From Erythroxylum novogranatense (taxonomy: Eukaryota; Streptophyta; Magnoliopsida; Malpighiales; Erythroxylaceae), in contig CM057235.1 in NCBI GenBank assembly GCA_029891385.1, positions 19,833,120-19,897,119 of the forward strand: DNA of 64,000 nt, written 5' to 3'. The stretch's first letter is position 1. Each line of letters begins with the position of its first letter. Below the pieces are notes generated by a model that was not told where the DNA came from, did no database searches, and was given only the letters and a program-made list of their open reading frames with translations. This document shows, one piece after another, positions 46,913-63,344 of the stretch. Position numbers and translations under genes: made by a program.

Positions 46913-48296
46913 CTCTGATACCAATTGTTGGATCAAAACAAAAGCATGCAAAATTTGGCTAAAATGGTATATTTTAAAACTTTTCTAAAATCAAAACGCA
47001 GCGGAAATAACATAACTAAATCAACATGTTTCAGCCATACATGATATGATATAAGGAAAATAATTTACATAAGATCAAGGTGGTAGAAATATACCGACTC
47101 CTTGACACAGCTTGACTCCTCGTTTTTGTATCCTCTCCTAATCCTTGCTATAGCTTTGACTTTTTTGTATCCTTTCCTTTGTCAATGTATCCTCTCTTTG
47201 TTGTTGTATCCTCGACCAATCCGATCTACTACTTGTTCTTCTTAGACAACTTGGTTAACAAGATCCTTTGGTAGGAAAGGAAAAGAAATATTTTGAGAAG
47301 ATTTTTCTTAGAAGAAAGAATCCAAAAAAGAGACTCTTCTCATTCAAGTTTTGGCTAGGCACGCATGAGAGGAGAGAGTGATTCAAAAATCCAAGAACAC
47401 TTCTTACTCTCCTTGTCAATTTCGGTTATCATGAAAAAAAGAAGTGATGTGCATCCAATAGATCACTTCATTCTTTAATCAATCATAAATAAGCCAATAA
47501 ATGAGACTCTTCTCATTTGTTTAAGATTGCGATATGAAAAGACCAATAACCTAAATAAGACCTTTTTATTTTCGGTAATAGATGAAAGAAGGAAGAGAGA
47601 GTACATCAAATGCACCCCTTCCTTTCTTTAATCAAATGAATGCTAAAAGGATGCATTACATGCCATCGTTAAAAGACAACCCTTAAACCATTTAATGATA
47701 AGATCATTACTCCATTTATTGAAGATAAAAGCATGATAAAAATCATCTTTGATTTAGCAATTCAATGCGAAATGTGCAGCTGCACGTTTAGCTATAAAAT
47801 ACTAAAATATGCCCTCCTTCTTTCTTTAATAACTTTGTTTCAATTTAATTAATCTAATTAATAAAATCAAACCAAAGTCAACCTCAATATTAAATGTTCA
47901 TTTGGACTTCTAATTAAAGTAAGCCTAACATTCAATCATGGGCTTTAAAACCTCTATTTATATTTCTTACTTTGCTTGATAACTTTCCTAGAAATCAAAT
48001 AGGGAATCTAATTAGACTTATATAATTCAAGCTCCAATAAGCCTGGAATTAATTTAATCTCATTATAATTAATTCCAGCTTATTAATAAAATGTCGTTCT
48101 GCTAAAGACAATTGGTTGAACTTTTGAATTACTAAATATTATGAGAATACATGTTTCAAATAAGATGTCCAATTGCAATCTTTATTATGAACCATATTAT
48201 AGTCATTCACACAATAAAGGGTAAAATTACCATTTTGCCCTTATGTTGGTTTTTTCTTCTAAATCTCCCGTTTTACTCTATATGGTGATTAACATA
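46913..48296 (-). mobile_element. Copia-type LTR with adjoining primer site
   Basis: TGGTATCAGAG (minus, 46923-46913) matches the initiator tRNA-Met primer site. Two bases on, the plus strand starts TGTTGGATCAAAAC at 46926, the inner edge of an LTR whose element lies to the left on the minus strand. The far edge is uncertain; GATTAACA at about 48296 is the best candidate (TGTT...AACA, about 1.37 kb). No matching second LTR was found in the window. Confidence 0.55.
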
Positions 48297-48373
48297 CAAG
48301 GTCTCATCTTGGTATTAAGACTTGATGGGTAGCTAGTCCATCAAACTACTGGACGTTGTGTTGATTGTAATAG

Positions 48374-50510
48374 GAGGTGAAAGGGCTCGGTGAGAAAGAC
48401 TTCGTGATTTGGCCGTGTATGAGAGACTGGAAGGAAATCCTGGGAAAACATCTCCAAGCTTAAGGTAAATCTTTTTACTGGAGGAATGTTTGAGTGGAGG
48501 CTGATGCGAGGATGATACATCATGAGTCAAACCGTATATTTGTGCTTGTTTACTTTATACTGAAATTTAAGAAATGATGTCTTAAATCTTTTATAAGCGA
48601 TGAGAACCCTTTTCTAGCTTAGAGAATCTATAGCAGGCATTCCTGTAGCAAGCATTCCTGAATACTGCACACATTTAGTTCAATCTGCTCTACAATCATT
48701 GAAATTATTGCACGAAGAGATGATGTTTTTTTACTTTTATAAATTCAACTTTTCCTTTAAAGTAAAGGCAATACATCGATAAAAATTACATATTGCGTCA
48801 TATATGGATATAATTTGATAATCAAAATAAACAATCCTCTTCAATTTCATACTGTTGCCTTACTTGATTGACATATTATGTATGTGAATAATATTGCAAT
48901 GTTTAAATCTCATAGGTTAAATTTCATGTGTTATCACAAATTAAACTTCAACGATGTGGTTGTGGCTTGAATATGGTTTCATTGCTACACCGTAACATGG
49001 AGCAACTTACAAAGTCCCTTACATCACTTTATGATCTGTACGATGCCAGTCGAGATTGCAATTCACTTTACATAAATGAAGCTGAGTTTCTTTCACTTTA
49101 TGTGCTTCTCCATCTGAATCCTACAAGCCATCCAGTGGTAAACCCCTACTTCACTGATCTAATGAATTTGGTTTCCTCAAAGGTAGGCAACCATTGCTAA
49201 CTATTTTGTTACAAATCATCTTATATCGAAACCATAGAGGGAGTCACTTTCTTTAAGGTTGCAACATGTTCCCTTTTCAGTTATGCAGTCAAAAAAATGC
49301 ATTTTGCACGAAGTATTTTAAGGTAGTGAGAGTGACTTATTCTTTTGGATTTTATGTAATGAACTAGTTTTTGCAAATAACCAATGAAACAGTAACAAGG
49401 CAAAATAGATGAATGTATTGATTCAACAGTGAGGATTACAAGCTTTGTAAAAGGAAAACAACAAGGAATAATAGAGAAGAAAGAGATGAGAAATAAGGAG
49501 AATTGGGTGAGAGAGAGAGAGAACTGCAATCTGCATAACAATATTCATGCCCTGAGCCTTGGCAAAACACTGCAATTTATAGAGCACATTCTTTATTCCT
49601 TCTTCATAGGGTCTGGGGTCATTCTTTTTGTTGGGCTTTTGCTTCATAAAGATATTAGCTCATAACATTTTAGCTTATGGGTGAAATGCAATAACTCCAT
49701 TCTCTTTGATTAAGAATATCATTTTGACTTATTTTTGTGCAGGTTTCTACGATTGGGCATTTTTAAGCACTTTTTTGACATAATAGTTAAGGAGGCCTCC
49801 TATATGCAATATTGTGTTATTTGACCTTACATAAGTGAGGTACATCAGTTCTGTCTCAAACTACTTTGAGATATAACTCTTTCCATTGTTGGCTGTGCAA
49901 ATTTCTCTTAGAAGCAAATATATATATATATACATATATATATGTGTATATATATACACATATATATATGTATATATATATGTGTATATATATACACATA
50001 TATATATGTATGAGATGATGCACTTGAATGTTTTTGGAGGTGGCCTTATTTTTGGTTGGCTAGTTATTTTTTTATTAATTAGTTTACTGGTCAAGGTTCA
50101 AATACTTTTATTCAATGGAAATGATCCCTCGTTGATCTTACATCACATTTCTTATCAAGTTGCTTTGTCTTTCTTTCTTTGTTTGCTTCTGAAGGTTCGA
50201 GCATTGCTCCTGTCATGTATAAATAATTGTAGCTACAAGCTTCATCCATATCCTCTAACACATGTATCCAAGCTCTTGAGAATGAAGGTAGGTTTTAATT
50301 AATTTATTTGAATATTTTTTGTGTAACTTTAATATTATGACTTATAGAAGATGGGATTTACTTTCTTTTAGGAATCTGAATTAAGCCTTTGCAACGTTGT
50401 GGTCTACTGATTACAGATGAAATGGGAACCAAGTTGTTTGCTTGGTGGGTTACCCCAAAGATGGATTTCAAAACTACAATTTTCTTGGCTTGGAACAATT
50501 TAAGACGTGA
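48374..50510 (+). pseudogene. SAC3 family protein C-like pseudogene
   Basis: Relics of a SAC3/GANP-domain gene (mRNA export/TREX-2-related family) that keep introns, so it is not a processed copy. Exon-like pieces: about 48374-48464 (GERAR, stop, ERLRDLAVYERLEGNPGKTSP); 48916-49182 (VKFHVLSQIKLQRCG ... NEAEFLSLYVLLHLNP); 49743-49839 (EASYMQYCVI, stop, PYISE); 50195-50287 (VRALLLSCINNCSYKLHPYP); 50372-50510 (CGLLITDEMG, then YPKDGFQNYNFLGLEQF and TGA). Defects: TGA at 48391, TGA at 49822, phase mismatch between the second and third pieces, and two frameshifts in the last piece. The exon between LHLDSN-like and FLRLG-like parts is missing. A microsatellite sits in the intron before 50195. Confidence 0.82.
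49918..50009. repeat. ATATAC/GTATAT microsatellite with dyad symmetry
   Basis: Alternates ATATATATACATATATATATGTG and its complement twice; each about 42-bp unit is nearly self-complementary. Confidence 0.9.
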
Positions 50511-50977
50511 ACTGGTCCATGTTTGTTTTAGTTAATCGTTTTATTTTGTGTAAATACTAGATTACGAGGGTTTTCATTTTCCAATGCATAGGCTTAATTT
50601 GAAAACAGAAGTTGAGATTGTATTCGATATGTAATTCTGCTGTTTATGAATCCACATGTGCATTTTTTTGGATTTGTCTGAGATTTGAAGGTTAATGTAA
50701 GTTTACAAACTATGGCTTGAGGACCTATTCACTTGAATGTAACCATATCTCAATTTTAACTTAAAGTATTATGCTAAAAACAACAAAGAATTAATAGCAA
50801 AACTTGGCTGAGAAGCACAAACTCCATTTGGTTTGGTACATTTAAAGTGGATACAGAGTTCTTGCATTCTGAAAATGAAGATATACTACTTATCCAAGTG
50901 GAATCTTGTGACCTTCAGTTAAATCAAAATTTCTGGAGATCATATACTTCAGTTAAATAAATAGGCGAAAAATTACA

Positions 50978-50980
<3 letters not shown>
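50511..50980. other. Intergenic, nothing recognised
   Basis: Follows the SAC3C-like pseudogene; no gene or element seen. Confidence 0.5.

Positions 50981-51075
<95 letters not shown>
50981..51075. repeat. (TAA)n(TTA)n palindromic microsatellite
   Basis: About nine TAA units followed directly by about 22 TTA units, turning over near 51008, so the array can fold back on itself. Confidence 0.95.
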
Positions 51076-51076
<1 letters not shown>

Positions 51077-51454
51077 GTTTTATATTTTTATTAGAGTTAC
51101 AAATTTAATTTTTTAGAATTAAATATCTAAAATCTAAATTCTTATAAAATATTCATTGAAATAATAAAATATATAATATTCATATCCTTATAATTCTTTT
51201 CAAAGTCATGTCCTCATAAGTCATTTTACACATAAACAACTAATATTAAACAGCTAATACTAAATAGTTACTTTTAGCAAACATCTTTATCAAATAGCTA
51301 ATGCAATCCGCTGGCCAAACCAGCTAATATAATTAGCTATTAACTAATAGCTGATAGAATCATCTATCAGCTAAATGCAATCAGTTGATTGTCAAACAGA
51401 GCCTATATGAAACACCAAATATATATATATATATACACACACTAAAAAATAAGA
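51076..51454. other. Intergenic up to the second duplication copy
   Basis: AT-rich; words such as AGCTAATA/TTAGCTATTAACTAATAGC recur at 51240-51380. A TA run (51419-51434) lies just before the duplicated block. Confidence 0.45.
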
Positions 51455-51973
51455 ATGTTAGTGGTTAATAACAATGGCAATTAAAAGACATGAATATAAA
51501 AAACGTTATCGACGTTATGGTAATAAAGTATAATAAAATGATGGGGGTTGCATGAAATGTTGGTAACTAAAAAATAAAAATTGTATTCAAGTTTTGGAAC
51601 AACCAAAGCATCAACAGATAGGCAAGTCAGGCATCTATCGAAATCTAAATTTGGAATTATCAGATATTGACCAAACATACAACACCGTCCCTCCAGCTTA
51701 GTCTATTTTCAATTCCTGAAAAATATGTGTTATTATTTGGTGGATATAAATGATCAACTACTTTTTTAAGTTCACCAAAAACAGGATCCAAAAGGATCAA
51801 AGAAAGTGGTTTGAATGACTTATCATGTAATTAACTTATTTCTTTTCATATAACTCAGATGACATCAACTTTGCTTAAGCATTACTTAGAGAAAGGCATT
51901 GCTAGATGCAATAACCAAAGCATTTAAATGAAGCTGAAGCTGGCTAGTAAGCCTATAATCTTATGTCTGCCCA

Positions 51974-57532
<5,559 letters not shown>

Positions 57533-57576
57533 TGTGACAAGTGAATAATGTGATGAGTCTGTTCCTTCCTTGCCCT

Positions 57577-57586
57577 TTATATATAC
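57577..57586 (-). promoter_or_regulatory. TATA box, subtilase copy 2
   Basis: Same TATATATAAA sequence and distance from the ATG as in copy 1. Confidence 0.65.
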
Positions 57587-57630
57587 AATATGCAACATGA
57601 AGACCCAGCTCCATTCCACGCGACTTAACC

Positions 57631-57638
57631 ACACGTGT
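57631..57638 (-). promoter_or_regulatory. G-box (ACACGTGT), subtilase copy 2
   Basis: Same palindrome at the same distance from the TATA box as in copy 1. Confidence 0.55.
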
Positions 57639-57893
57639 CTGTAATTTTGGTAACAGGAGCGTCCTCATCGACAACTCAAATGCCACTTAAGCTTTACCTC
57701 TTTGTATTTACCTCTTTGTAGGACCAAAATGCTGCTCTCTGTCAGTTCCAGTGCCAAGGTCATTGCTTATGGTATCTAGAATGGGCGTCAGCCTAGACCA
57801 TTGTCCAAGCAACCAGAGGCCCTTCAGCTGTAGTAATATTTTATTCAAGCCATAATACACATTATCCATTAATTATATGAGCCACACTGTTAC

Positions 57894-58484
57894 AACAAGC
57901 GCAGAATTTTATCTTATTGTGCAGAATTCTTAGGGAGGTGATCAGCTGATTCAGTTCCTAGTGCAGGGGCGTCTCTGCTGCTCAACAACTCCATCGTAAT
58001 TCAAGATACATACTCGCTAAGAGAGTGATTTGAGATGATTCCTTATCTCCGTCTTCCTTCTTCCTCTTTTAACTTGTATTCACCATGTTCCCTTTGATCT
58101 TGTCCTTCGTCTTCTGCTTCTATTTCTGTTTTCTTTCACCCCTTGTGATTGTAAACCCTCCTCCCTCTAGTCCTGGCCTCTCTAACCCCATCAAGGCTCT
58201 GCTGAATCAAGATGGAAAAGGCCAGATGTTGAAATACTTCTTTAGAACACTGCCCTCCTATTTAAAATGGAGACAGGTCACCGGTTTTTCCTGGTATGGA
58301 GGTGTTGAAAGCTGGTGCAACGTCCTGGAACTCCACTGTGGTCCGGTTTGTCATCAACAAACACCTTTCATATCCTATTACACAATTGTGGGCATTTAAA
58401 CACTGGAAAAGCAAAAGGTTAATTAGTGGAAGTCCTCATCTTAGAAGATAGCAATTTCTAGTTTAAGTTCGCCACATAATCAGA
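57894..58484. other. Unassigned sequence before the LINE remnant
   Basis: A 104-codon frame at 58085-58399 begins with a hydrophobic run but shows no known domain. It may be the eroded 5' part of the LINE that follows. Confidence 0.35.
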
Positions 58485-59349
58485 GGCTAAGAAAGCTATT
58501 AATTAAGAAAGAGCCTTGGCATATTGTTGATGCTCTTATCTTCCTGCAAGTTTGGACAGCAGGAGTTAACATGGAGAAAATTAAGATTGAAAGCGTTTCA
58601 TTGTCGATCAACATACATAATGTTTTATTAGAATATCGGTCCACTAAAGGACTCAGTCTATTGGTTAGTTTTATTGAGATACCATTATGTATGGACGAAA
58701 ATATAACCAGAAGGAGAAGGATTGGTTATGTTAGAGTTTGTGTAAGTGTGATAGTGAATAAGTAGCTTTCGGATGCTATCTCCATCGTGAAGTTAGGGAA
58801 AAATGACACACTTTATGAGGATTCCATAATGGTCACTTATCAAGGGGGACCTCCCTTAAACAAGATAAAGTTTGGGCACCTACGGGAAGAATATTCCGAA
58901 AAGAGGATATAGTTGATCTAAAAGGAATTGGCCCAACCTTGTGCATGTATAGGAATTAGCCCAACCTTGCGTGTGTACAGGATCCTTCTAGAAGAAAAAC
59001 TAACCTAATAAAGAAGTCTAACGTAGGTTAAATTCGCGATAGCATAGGAACTTGAATAAGAAGCTTTGCACATAATATAGGCTTCTGCACCGCCATTTGC
59101 GCAGAATTATGGGGGATATTTATTAGGTTACAACTTGCATGGGATCTTGATTACCTGCAAGTAGAGTTAGATGTTGAATCCCTGATAGTTATTAACATAT
59201 TATTCTCCTCGGATGATCAGCCAATTCAGTATAATTCTCTACTATTGGGAATTTAGAACTTAATAGCCAAAGAATGGGTTGTGAATGCTCGACATGTGTA
59301 TCGAGAGGCTAATCGAACTGCTGATTGGTTAGCCATATACGATTAGTTA
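58485..59349 (+). mobile_element. LINE (L1-type) remnant: DUF4283 piece joined to RNase H
   Basis: 58520-58920 reads as the DUF4283 nucleic-acid-binding part of plant LINE ORF1: EPWHIVDALIFLQVWTAG, then EYRSTKGLSLL, IPLCMDENI, RIGYVRVCVSVIV, later GGPPLNKIKFGHL. A TAG at 58763-58765 breaks the frame, which then continues in phase. Only about 170 bp later, 59086-59346 encodes the RVT_3-type RNase H that normally ends the LINE polyprotein: AELWGIFIRLQLAWDLDYLQ, LDVESL, HVYREANRTADWLA, with one TAG inside. Endonuclease and reverse transcriptase are missing, so about 3 kb has been deleted. Confidence 0.7.
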
Positions 59350-59405
59350 ATTAAAGTTTCATGTATCTCCCTCATGATGAAAAAAGAAGAAGAAGGAAAT
59401 ATTAA

Positions 59406-62290
59406 TGTAACATCCCGTTTTTATACTAAGGGTTAGAACACTACATTTCTGTAATTGAAAAATAGCAAGAGAGATTATAAATTTGCATTTTATGCTCGTG
59501 CATAATATTAGCATACACACACATGAATTTGATTATTGCATACATTACAATAAATTGTTCGTACAGTCATTTGACATTTTCAGATATAAATGATTGTTTT
59601 AATGTGATTATAATGTGAACTATGGATTATGTGTCTTAAAAATTGAGCTGGTGTGCGTAAGTAGTGATTTAAAATTTTTGAAAAATTTTGAAAATTTTCT
59701 AAGAATCAAGGGTATTTTTGGATTAGGAAAAATACCAAGTGGCAGAACAATTGATGAATAGTAAAAAAAATAGGAGACAAATAGCTGTGAAAATTTTTAT
59801 AAATGACATTGAGATTTAATGACAAGTGTCGTAGAAAATCGAGAGAAAATTGGATTAAAAATTGGAGACAAATGGACTAGTTAAAAAAAACAAAGTAAGA
59901 CCATAGGAAATGGACATGTGGCAAGTGATAAGTGTCACTTGCCAAGCCATGAATCCACCCCCACGACACTCTCTCCTAAAGTGAAAGACTATCTTCATTT
60001 TTATTTATCTTTCACTATGTTCATTTGTTCTCACCTCTTGTTTATTTCTCTTCATTTCGTTTTTCATCTTCTTCACCTACGATACTCATTTTCTCACCCT
60101 CACAATGCAAGCATTGTTCTCACCCTTCTTGCTACTTTCATTTTTGTTATCTTCTTCGTTGTCACTAAAAGACCTAACCCTACAACCTTTGATTGTTGAT
60201 GATCGTGTATCATGGAAAGCTAGGGTTTTGTAATTTTGAAGAGTTTGAAGTTTTAAACAAGTAAGTAACGTGTTAATTCTCATGGGTTGTATGAATATGA
60301 AACAAATATGATAATTAAATGATAATGAGACTACTAGTCATTATTCATGTCCATTGTGAGTGATGAATATTGCATATAAATGTCTTATTTCTGCATATGA
60401 GATTATTAACCTTTCATAAGATGTTGTTGAGATGATTTTTAATATAGAAAAATCATTTGATGATATAAAACTAGTACAAAAAATTTGTTAGGTAAATCGT
60501 GTTTCATGCTCTGTTTTCACTGTTGATATACGTGGATCTCTTTGAGTGTTATAGAGATGGATTAAAGTGAGTAGGAGTTAAAGGAAAGGCTAGTATAATG
60601 TGATGTCTTGAAATGGGAAGAATTAAAATGATAAGTTAGAGATGAAATGAAGGTATCGATGAAGATGAAGAAGTGTAGAAAATGATGGATATGCGTAAAC
60701 GATACGTTCTATTTTTTATGTTTATAATCAATCATAGATTTTGATTTGTGTTTGAATGAGTTGAGCTAAAATAGACATAGAAATGAAGAGGAAATAAAGA
60801 GGACATAAGTTAGAAATGTTAGAATAAACAAAAGGGAAGAACTAGAGATGAAAATATGCAGTTACGTAAATCTGGGTAAATTTTGTCTATCACGATCATG
60901 ATAGAGAGGAAACCCTAGAGAAGTTGCATGATCATGTAAAAGTACAATCGTGACAAAGAGGAAAAATGAGGCAATGCACAATCATGACAATGAGGAGCCT
61001 CAGAGGAGTTGCACAATCGTGCACAAGCATGATCGCGATAGAAGGGAGAAATCAGGTAATGCACAATCGTGGCATTAGATAATGCATGATCGTGACAGAG
61101 AGGATTCAACAGGCAATGCACATTCGTGCACAAGCACGATTTTGACAGTGAAGGTGCTATGATTTTAGACATTTTTCAACATCACTATTTTGACCATAAC
61201 TTCTTCTCCAGACCTCCGATTGACTTAAATTTTGGACCAAGAACTCCTCACATATTATTCTTCCTCTCCACTAGATTTCATGGCCATCTGAATTCATTAG
61301 GAAAGGATTGATAATGATTGATTGATGAGTTTAGGATAAAAATGATGAAGTGTGTTGGAAATTGTTTAATGGAGAGTTTTCACTAAACAGACATCTGAAT
61401 TTTGGCCATATCTTGATCTATAGATATCCAATGATTATTATGTTTGAGAAGGTACATGCATTTTAGACACGTCTTAGCATGCAGTGGCAACTGATCCCCA
61501 GTCTAAGTCATGTTTACATGAGTCACGCGCATGAACATTCATTAAGAGTTTGAGCAAGTAGAAATAATGAGAAGAATTATGATATGTCAAAATGTAAGAA
61601 AATGAAAGCTCGTGGATATATAAAAATGAGAAATATTATATGGTTCGATATGATAGATAGAGATTCATTACATTTGTATTGGTGGATGTATTATTGAATA
61701 TGACATCAATATTGCAATATGGTGATATATCCTTGAATGTGAAACAGATGTGACTACATTGTCATGGACTGATTGAGGAAAGTATAGATATAAATATGAA
61801 TGACGAGATTTAAAGTGCATAAGTTAAGTAGAAAGAAAATAAAATTTTCTATGACCTTGAGAGGTCGAACTTGGCCTTGAAATGATTGTTTGATTAATGT
61901 GACAAGAGTTATGATCCTTCATAAGAATATACTAGTGAAATTGAGATTAGAAGTTTATGATGATTATGCATCTATAATTCTGAATTGATTGCAAATATAC
62001 ATATGTAAGATGAAATAAATGATGATTGGAAGAGGAGATAAATGAGAACGAGATAAGTAAAAGCCTCTAAGGTTAAGTGGATTCGTTATTGTGAGTGCAA
62101 ATCTGATAATGTGATCACCTTGACAAGTGATATTATTAAGTACCTATGTATCATATACTTGGAGATGATATAGGAAGTGATCTATGACTTATTAAATGCT
62201 CATCAGTCTTAGCCCCCATAGTTAAACTTATGAGTTGAGTCAGAGTAGCACATAAAAGCGTTTATAGTGATCAATTGGGGATAGAATGAG
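59406..62290 (+). mobile_element. Ty3-type LTR (element E), right end undefined
   Basis: Starts TGTAACATCCCGTTTTTATAC at 59406 after ATTAA, in the style of the other LTRs here. It shares their mid-LTR words (CATAACTTCTTCTCCAGACCTCCGATTGACTT at 61196-61226). A TG...CA right end and a repeated ATTAA were not found, so it may be truncated near 62290. Confidence 0.55.
60885..61150 (+). repeat. Cluster of GCA(C/T)GATCGTGA quasi-palindromes in LTR E
   Basis: About ten variants of GCACAATCGTGAC/GCATGATCATG occur in 265 bp, each nearly self-complementary and separated by 15-30 bp of purine-rich spacer (AGAGAGGA, GACAAAGAGG). Confidence 0.8.
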
Positions 62291-62557
62291 AGTGTAAATG
62301 ATGTTACTTTTTGTGATAAATTCGAGAAAATTTGAAGACATTTTATCAATAGATAAGCTTTGTTTCACTTATTTCTTTATCTTGTACTGTATTGTTGCTT
62401 ACACATTTGTAGTGGGTACCTTTTTCCTGGCCTTGCCAGTCAGGTTTTTTAACGGTCCGCCCCCTTATCATCATCAATAAAGGGTTTCAAGTTTCTCGGC
62501 AGACAGAGCCTCACCAAAATAAGCTAGAACGACAAAAGATTGATTACAGTCCATATT
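62291..62557. other. Transition sequence with polyadenylation-like signal
   Basis: T-rich DNA ending in CATCATCAATAAAGG (62469-62483), a possible plus-strand poly(A) signal, then the start of the 82-bp array. Confidence 0.4.
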
Positions 62558-63205
62558 GCTCGGCCAGGTTGCCAATACAAGATCCTTGGAACCAGGCGAT
62601 GCCGAGAAGATGAATCTCAGATCGCTCGGCCTCGACCACGCTCGGCTAGGTTGCCAAGACAAGATCCTTAGAACCAGGCGATGCCGAGAAGATGAATCTC
62701 GGATTGCTCGGCCTCGACCACGCTCGGCCAGGTTGCCAAGACAAGATCCTTGGAACCAGGCGATGCTGAGAAGATGAATCTCGAATGGCTCGGCCTCGAC
62801 CACGCTCGGCTAGGTTGCCAAGACAAGATCCTTGGAACCAAGCGATGCCGAGAAGATGAATCTCGGATCGCTCGGCCTCGACCACACTCGGCCAGGTTAC
62901 CAAGACAAAATCCTTGGAACCAGGCGATGCCGAGAAGATGAATCTCGGATCGCTTGGCCTCTACCACGCTCGGTCAGGTTGCCAAGACAAGATCCTTGGA
63001 ACCAGGCGATGCCGAGAAGATGAATCTCGGATCGCTCGGCCTCGATCACGCTCAGCCAGGTTACCAAGATGGGATCTTGGAACTAGGCGATGCCAAGATA
63101 GGATCTTGGATCGCTCGGCCTCGACATCACTCGGCCCCTACGTCGAGCGACCAGGCGATGCCAAGATAAAATCTTGGATCGCTCGACCAAGTTCTCTTAT
63201 CTCGA
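62558..63205. repeat. 82-bp tandem array
   Basis: Units starting GCTCGG(C/T)(C/T)AGGTTGCCAA at 62558, 62640, 62722, 62804, 62886, 62968 and 63050 (period exactly 82). After 63050 they become shorter and degenerate. Each holds AAGATCCTTGGAACCAG, GATGCCGAGAAGATGAATCTC and GGCCTCGACCACGCTCGG, with GCTCGG/CCGAG inverted words. No spacers, so not a CRISPR. Because 82 is not a multiple of 3, all short frames read through it are artefacts. Confidence 0.95.
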
Positions 63206-63344
63206 TCGACCATGCTATTTGGAAAGATCGCTCAATCTTAACACGACAAATAAAGGTGGTAATGAAAAATAAAAGAACTCTATTTCCTTGAATTAACGTT
63301 ATGGCCACAAGCCCGACTAGATGAGCATTGAAAAGGGGAAAAAA

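Noticed and set aside
48291..48296. Firm right boundary for the copia-type LTR at AACA
   Set aside because: Only a plausible TGTT...AACA pairing; no target duplication or second LTR confirms it, so it was kept as tentative.
58085..58399. 104-codon plus-strand frame starting with a hydrophobic, signal-like run
   Set aside because: No conserved domain; it stands next to the LINE remnant and has low-complexity T-rich coding.
59401..62290. Complete solo LTR for element E
   Set aside because: Neither a TG...CA right end nor a second ATTAA could be found.
62558..63205. CRISPR-like regular repeat
   Set aside because: Units are contiguous 82-bp copies without variable spacers, and the genome is eukaryotic.
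62474..63291. Seven overlapping frames on both strands with repeated RCREDESRIARPRP-type or WPSVVEAE-type peptides
   Set aside because: All are translations of the 82-bp tandem array, which shifts phase in every unit.
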